Part shown: piece by piece, positions 59,863 through 64,000 of the stretch
How positions within the stretch are numbered: position 1 is the stretch's first letter
Layout of the letters: each line of letters starts with the position of its first letter
DNA from: Aulostomus chinensis
Lineage: Eukaryota > Chordata > Actinopteri > Syngnathiformes > Aulostomidae
DNA length: 64,000 nucleotides
Direction: 5' to 3'
NCBI GenBank assembly: GCA_037954235.1
Contig: JBBMOA010000022.1
Span: forward strand, 5,269,501 to 5,333,500
Program-made: the position numbers and the translations under genes
The notes under the pieces: generated by a model
Database searches by the model: none
What the model was told of the DNA's origin: nothing
What the model saw: the letters and a program-made list of their open reading frames with translations, nothing else

Positions 59863-62800
59863 ACAGCTGCTCACCGCAAATCAAATAGGGATGCAAGATG
59901 TAAATCAATGCAAATTATTTCTGGCTCCTCGCTTAACAACAGGCCAGTTGCTTCTCTTTGCCTGGAGGTTAACATGCGTTCATACATGGTTAATGACGTG
60001 GTGCAGTCGGAGGAGACGTGACAGCAGTGACGCGAGTGCAGGTGCCAAAAGGTTTGTTGTTTTTTTTGTTGGGCGCCTTGTTTGGTTTGTGGTTGCTCAA
60101 GCCTCTGCGCACGCTGACATACATCCGCACAGCTTGCATGAAATGGTACATGTATGACTGGTACCAGGACACAGTACAACAGCCCCTCCCCCGCTTCTCC
60201 TCAACCTGCCACCCTCTTATTCCATATTTTACCTCTGGAGCTGTCAGAGCGCTCTATACCTCTTTCCTCCCCACTCATTCAATTATTATAGCAATTTATT
60301 TTTGTCATTCTTTTCTGCTCCCTCCTTTGGTCTCTCTATCTGCCTCCTCCTTGTCTTGACCCCCCTCCACCTTTTCCTCTTCCAGCCCTATTGTCAAATT
60401 CAGACAGGCTATTTATATCTTCCTGCCTGGCTGCCTCACCTCCCACTCCCTTAAGAAGGTTTGCTATATTGTTTTTCGCACGCGTGTTTGCGGGCAGCGT
60501 GTGTTTGTGCGTGCGCCTCTACAAATTGGTGTGCATTCATTTGTGTCTGTAAGCCTTTGTAGACGAGTGTGGGTTTTTTTGTGTTTATTTTTTTTCTTCT
60601 TCTCATGATTTGTGTGTAGCAGGAAGAACTTGACATCTATTTTCAGACTGGGACTATTTTTTTTTTTCATATCTCTTTTTTTCTGTGCAAACACACACGC
60701 ACAGATGCATGTGTGTTTGCACCAACGATAAAGGACAGTTTCTAATCTCAGGCAGCCTCAGATCAGAAGGATCATCCGTCATTAGCATCAGAGCTAACAT
60801 TTGCTGTACTGTGTGTGTGTAAAGCCGGGAAAAGCATTGAGATTGTGAGAATGCATTGATTCCTTGCAGGCGAAGACAAGTTGATCTCCACAAAGTCTCT
60901 CTTGTGTGTGGGTGTGTCTTATTCTGGATGCACGCTGGGTTCTGAGCCTTATCTTCCGCGTCATACAATAATCCCACTTCGATTTATTACTCTGTGTCTG
61001 GATTAAATTTGGCACACTTTATTTGTTTCAGGATGAACGTGATCTTTCCAGATCTCTGATCCGGAAAGTCATGAAAGACAGTTTTTTTCCGACCTTATTT
61101 CCACTCAGGGTGTGAAGCACCGTTGCTAGTTGCTAACCAATATGATCTCATATAATGAAATAACACCTGTTTGGATGTCCTTGAATAGATATTTAATCAC
61201 AGCCAATTTACTCATCCCGCTGGGACGATTGATGCAGAATGTTCATATTTCCTGCAACAATATAGTGAAATACTCATTAATGCACAAGCCGAGGTCAGCG
61301 CTTGGCTTTCATCGCCGTTCCCTGATAAACTAAGAGTAAATGGTGATTTCCCAGGTGCCTTTTCTCTTCCAGTCATGCATTCCGGCTGTCTTGCATCTCA
61401 TGTAAAGCTCCTCCACCTGCGGCATGGCAACATTCTTGCAGCAACAGCCACCCCTGGTTGACCCGGGTGGAAGGAGGATGATAGAGGATATGTTTTATTG
61501 TGTGTACATGGGAATATGCGAGAGAGGATACCAATTAGTATATGTGCAGTTTTAGCATGTACATTGTATATCCGGACCGTTCCGTATAGTTGAGTTTAAG
61601 CTCCCTCTGGTGCAGTGCTGCTGTCAGGAAGATCCCAGAGGCATTCGCTAAGAGAGAGAAGAGCTGCTTTGCTACTTTTCACTGCGTCTCATGTTACATT
61701 TACCCCTCACCGCTCTCTTTTATTTCACTGAAATACCCAGATACAGTGAGTCCTCATCCGTCGGAACTGTGGGACTCAATACCTAATTGAAATTGAAAAG
61801 ATGTGAGTAAAGCTTCTTCTGCTGAGTTGTTCTCAGCAGACTTAAGAAGAGCCTCGACAGCATCGTCAGTAAAAGTTGAAAAGTTGAACTCGCAGATGAT
61901 ACAATAATACGGCTGTAACATTGAAGGGGTTGTTCACCCCAAAATAAAAACGGTCATGTTTTTAGCCTCTCTGCCCACTGTAGCCGAGAGCCATGACGCC
62001 ATGTTTGTGGTGAGGCTGAAAACATGGCACCAGAGATGTTTTTCAATACAGCGTGGCATGTCGAGTCTTCGGGACTCTTGGATTGCCTCAGACGAGCATC
62101 ACGGAGGCATCTTATGGTTTTCTCTCGTATTTACATTCAAAATTTAGTCACCATTCACTTCAGTTGTTTGGGAGAAGACTGCATCACCCTTTTACTGTGA
62201 ATCTCTAGCTGCGTTTTATGGACTAAAACATTTCACCCAACCATCCATCTGTGTGACAGTGAGTAGGTGATGATATTCATGTGTTAAATATACCAAAAAA
62301 TAGACAAAAAGGAGGAGTTATTTCTGTATTACACTAATCTTTACTGTCTGTTTTGTTTTCTGCAGAAGAAATCATTGAAAAGACCAAAGACAGCACACAA
62401 AAAACAAGGTCAAAACCTAATAAATGGTTGGACTGTATTCAAACATGCGGCCTGTGTGTCACACAGAAGGTCAGTGTGCCTCCTGGAAATTAAATACTCA
62501 TCTGTAATAGACTACTTGTTGTTAAAATGTAAAATCATCACTGGAATCATCCCTGCATGATACTATAGCAGCTACAGTTCCTTTTAATAGCACCTTGTTC
62601 ACTGGGCTGCTCGATTAACCAGCAACCTGCCAAACCACGCCACCTCCCTGCTGTTAATACCAGCAGCGACTAGCCTGCTGTGGACAAACAAATTTAATCA
62701 AATCAGAGTTGCAGGAGGTGGAGGGTGCCGCGGCCTGGACCTGCGGATCCCCCGGCAGGTATGAGGTGCGCTTCGGCGCTCCGCTGGGCCAGTAGCATTA

Positions 62801-63380
62801 TCCCCCCGCTTCATGGTGGCTGAACTACTGAGACCATGTCTGAGCGGACAGTGTCAGAGACTGCCCCAGTAAAATCAGGGATTTTCCAAGGGCAGCCTGG
62901 ACTTGAGGAGTGACAGGAACCGCTTGTGTTTAAAATCCTAACAAGAGAACCATTCAATGAGATGACATCATCAGAAATGGGATGTTTTAAATGAATCCAA
63001 ACAGGTTAGAAATATCAGTATTTGGCACCAGTATCACAAGACGGGTAATGATATTTTCCAGATTGATATTTTTTCCCACCGCTAGTCAATAAGTAATCAT
63101 TTAATCAGCTCATGATTTCAGCTTTAATCAAGACACCGTGTAAACACTGGTCAACATCTTTCTGCTGCCTCAGCGTGATCCCTATTGATTTTGTCATATT
63201 TGATTTCCTCACTGGAGAATTAAAACCCAGACGGACACAAACGTTGCCTCACGCCATCGTCTTAATGGTCGTCCATCTGAGGGTCCCAACAAACGTTGTC
63301 TCTCTCCTCGTCACCAAGAGCGGCGTGGACTGTTGTCTCAGCACAAGCTTTTTTTAGTCAGAGCCAGTGGGAAGCATTTG

Positions 63381-63382
<2 letters not shown>

Positions 63383-63455
<73 letters not shown>
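63383..63455. repeat. (GT)36 microsatellite
   Basis: The longest uninterrupted dinucleotide tract in the window. Confidence 0.97.
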
Positions 63456-63456
<1 letters not shown>

Positions 63457-63698
63457 CAGTCAGAAGGAGAACTGTGTTTTGCTGTGCCTCCACAAATGTC
63501 CTCTCACACAGACCGCAGGGGTGATGGAGAGCAAAATCCGGCCCAGTTGGCATCGCTGGCAAAGATTAGTGTCGCTAACATTTCATAAACAACAACAAGA
63601 GGTAAATAATACCTACCTGGAGGTGCTGGTCTGTAGTTGCTTGGTTTGATCTGGTGTAGATAAATAGATTTAATTTATGTACAGTAGCACTCCTCTAG

Positions 63699-63700
<2 letters not shown>

Positions 63701-63744
<44 letters not shown>

Positions 63745-63745
63745 T

Positions 63746-63778
<33 letters not shown>
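63701..63778. repeat. (CA)n microsatellite, one interruption
   Basis: CA repeat broken by CGCATG in the middle; inverted relative to the GT tract about 245 nt upstream. Confidence 0.96.
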
Positions 63779-63780
<2 letters not shown>

Positions 63781-64000
63781 GCACTTGGACATGATCTCTG
63801 GAAGAGCCATGAACCCTCTGGTTCCCTGACAACCTGCCTTACCTCCTCAGGATGCCTCTCTTCTACCTGGCTTTGAGGAAAAAGTTTATTTTCTGAGAAT
63901 ATTTCAACCATGTCTTAATAGAAAGTTTTTGTTTTGGAAACATGAATCTTTAATCACACCTTAGTCTCAACTTTCGGTTCGGTCGTCCTGCAAAACAGGT

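Larger units (their letters stand above)
13707..64000 (+). other. elmo1: ELMO1 transcription unit, 5' two thirds (gene-level entry)
   Basis: Fifteen coding exons join in frame into 478 codons with every junction GT-AG. The product is engulfment and cell motility protein 1, a cytoplasmic scaffold that binds active RhoG (and BAI1) through its N-terminal part and DOCK1-family proteins through its C-terminal part, together activating Rac for phagocytosis of apoptotic cells and for migration. Paralogue choice: the start MPPPADIVKVAIEWPGA, the segment ITEKNRNDIKNG, and the small exon encoding RYQKLQKIMKPC all fit ELMO1. As I recall it, ELMO2 diverges in these segments and lacks the last one. Domains present are the RBD-like domain (residues about 1-110), the armadillo/inhibitory region (about 115-310) and most of the ELMO domain (about 320-478). 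The PH domain and C-terminus (about residues 479-727) are missing because the gene leaves the window in intron 15. Confidence 0.95.
50969..64000 (+). other. elmo1: ELMO1 intron 15, beginning (at least 13 kb)
   Basis: No open frame resembling the expected continuation (VMQVVKEQ, FKSKL, or the PH domain) occurs before the window ends, so the exon 16 acceptor lies outside. Contents include a MITE-like repeat copy (53514-54130), CA/TG tracts, a purine-rich candidate alternative first exon (about 56870-57365), a retroelement-like 3' tail (58154-58260) and a TIR-bounded element (58609-59862). Confidence 0.75.

Noticed and set aside
62367..62410. Exon-like AAGAAATCATTGAAAAGACC stretch after TTTTCTGCAG and before GTCAAA
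   Set aside because: It does not match the expected next ELMO1 residues and its donor is weak; probably chance.
1..64000. CRISPR arrays, operons, phage or bacterial defence systems
   Set aside because: No prokaryotic gene structure; spaced repeats here are microsatellites and transposon pieces in a vertebrate gene.
1..64000. tRNA or rRNA genes
   Set aside because: The only tRNA-like signals (A and B boxes) belong to the SINE-like insertion at 17.5-17.9 kb; no cloverleaf gene or rRNA sequence recognised.

Overview
The window is vertebrate nuclear DNA, almost certainly from a ray-finned (teleost) fish. The signs are very dense CA/TG microsatellites, long poly-G/poly-C runs, degenerate Tc1-like and L2-like elements of the fish type, a tRNA-like SINE with a GATG tail, and a well-spliced gene with short introns (90-400 bp) mixed with long ones. 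There is no bacterial gene organisation, CRISPR array, phage or operon.

The only protein-coding gene I can support is the 5' two thirds of ELMO1 (engulfment and cell motility 1), on the + strand. Fifteen coding exons run from the start codon at 13755 to 50968. They join in perfect phase at GT-AG boundaries to give 1434 nt, or residues 1-478 of a protein of about 727 residues. They encode the N-terminal Ras-binding-like domain, the armadillo/inhibitory region and most of the ELMO domain. The PH domain and the C-terminal DOCK-binding helix and proline-rich tail are not in the window, so the gene runs off the right edge. ELMO1, with DOCK1-type proteins, forms a two-part Rac exchange factor that acts downstream of RhoG and the engulfment receptor BAI1 in apoptotic-cell clearance and cell migration.

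Layout: 1-13706 is upstream or 5'-UTR-intron sequence with no recognisable coding exon. It holds microsatellites, a decayed Tc1-like transposon (about 8.65-10.15 kb) and an L2-like LINE 3' fragment (about 10.14-11.24 kb). 13707-33174 carries coding exons 1-14. 33175-50831 is a 17.7 kb intron. 50832-50968 is exon 15. 50969-64000 is the start of another long intron. Intron content includes an intact SINE-like insertion with a 12-bp target-site duplication (17531-17932), an L2 reverse-transcriptase fragment (about 18.5-18.8 kb), a 37-bp-arm inverted repeat (31882-31959), an alternating TA/CA/TG block (40.55-40.9 kb), a 97-bp-period duplication (44.2-44.4 kb), and a TIR-bounded element (58609-59862).

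The observations most worth a second look are these. Exon 12 is in frame and is flanked by a (TG)15 acceptor tract and a complementary (CA)n tract just past its donor, which could pair in the pre-mRNA. A possible internal first exon near 56.87-57.37 kb sits in the intron just before the exon where a short ELMO1 isoform would begin. There is also a 5-codon upstream ORF in the 5' UTR. I found no novel multi-gene system. Most long open frames here are microsatellite translations.
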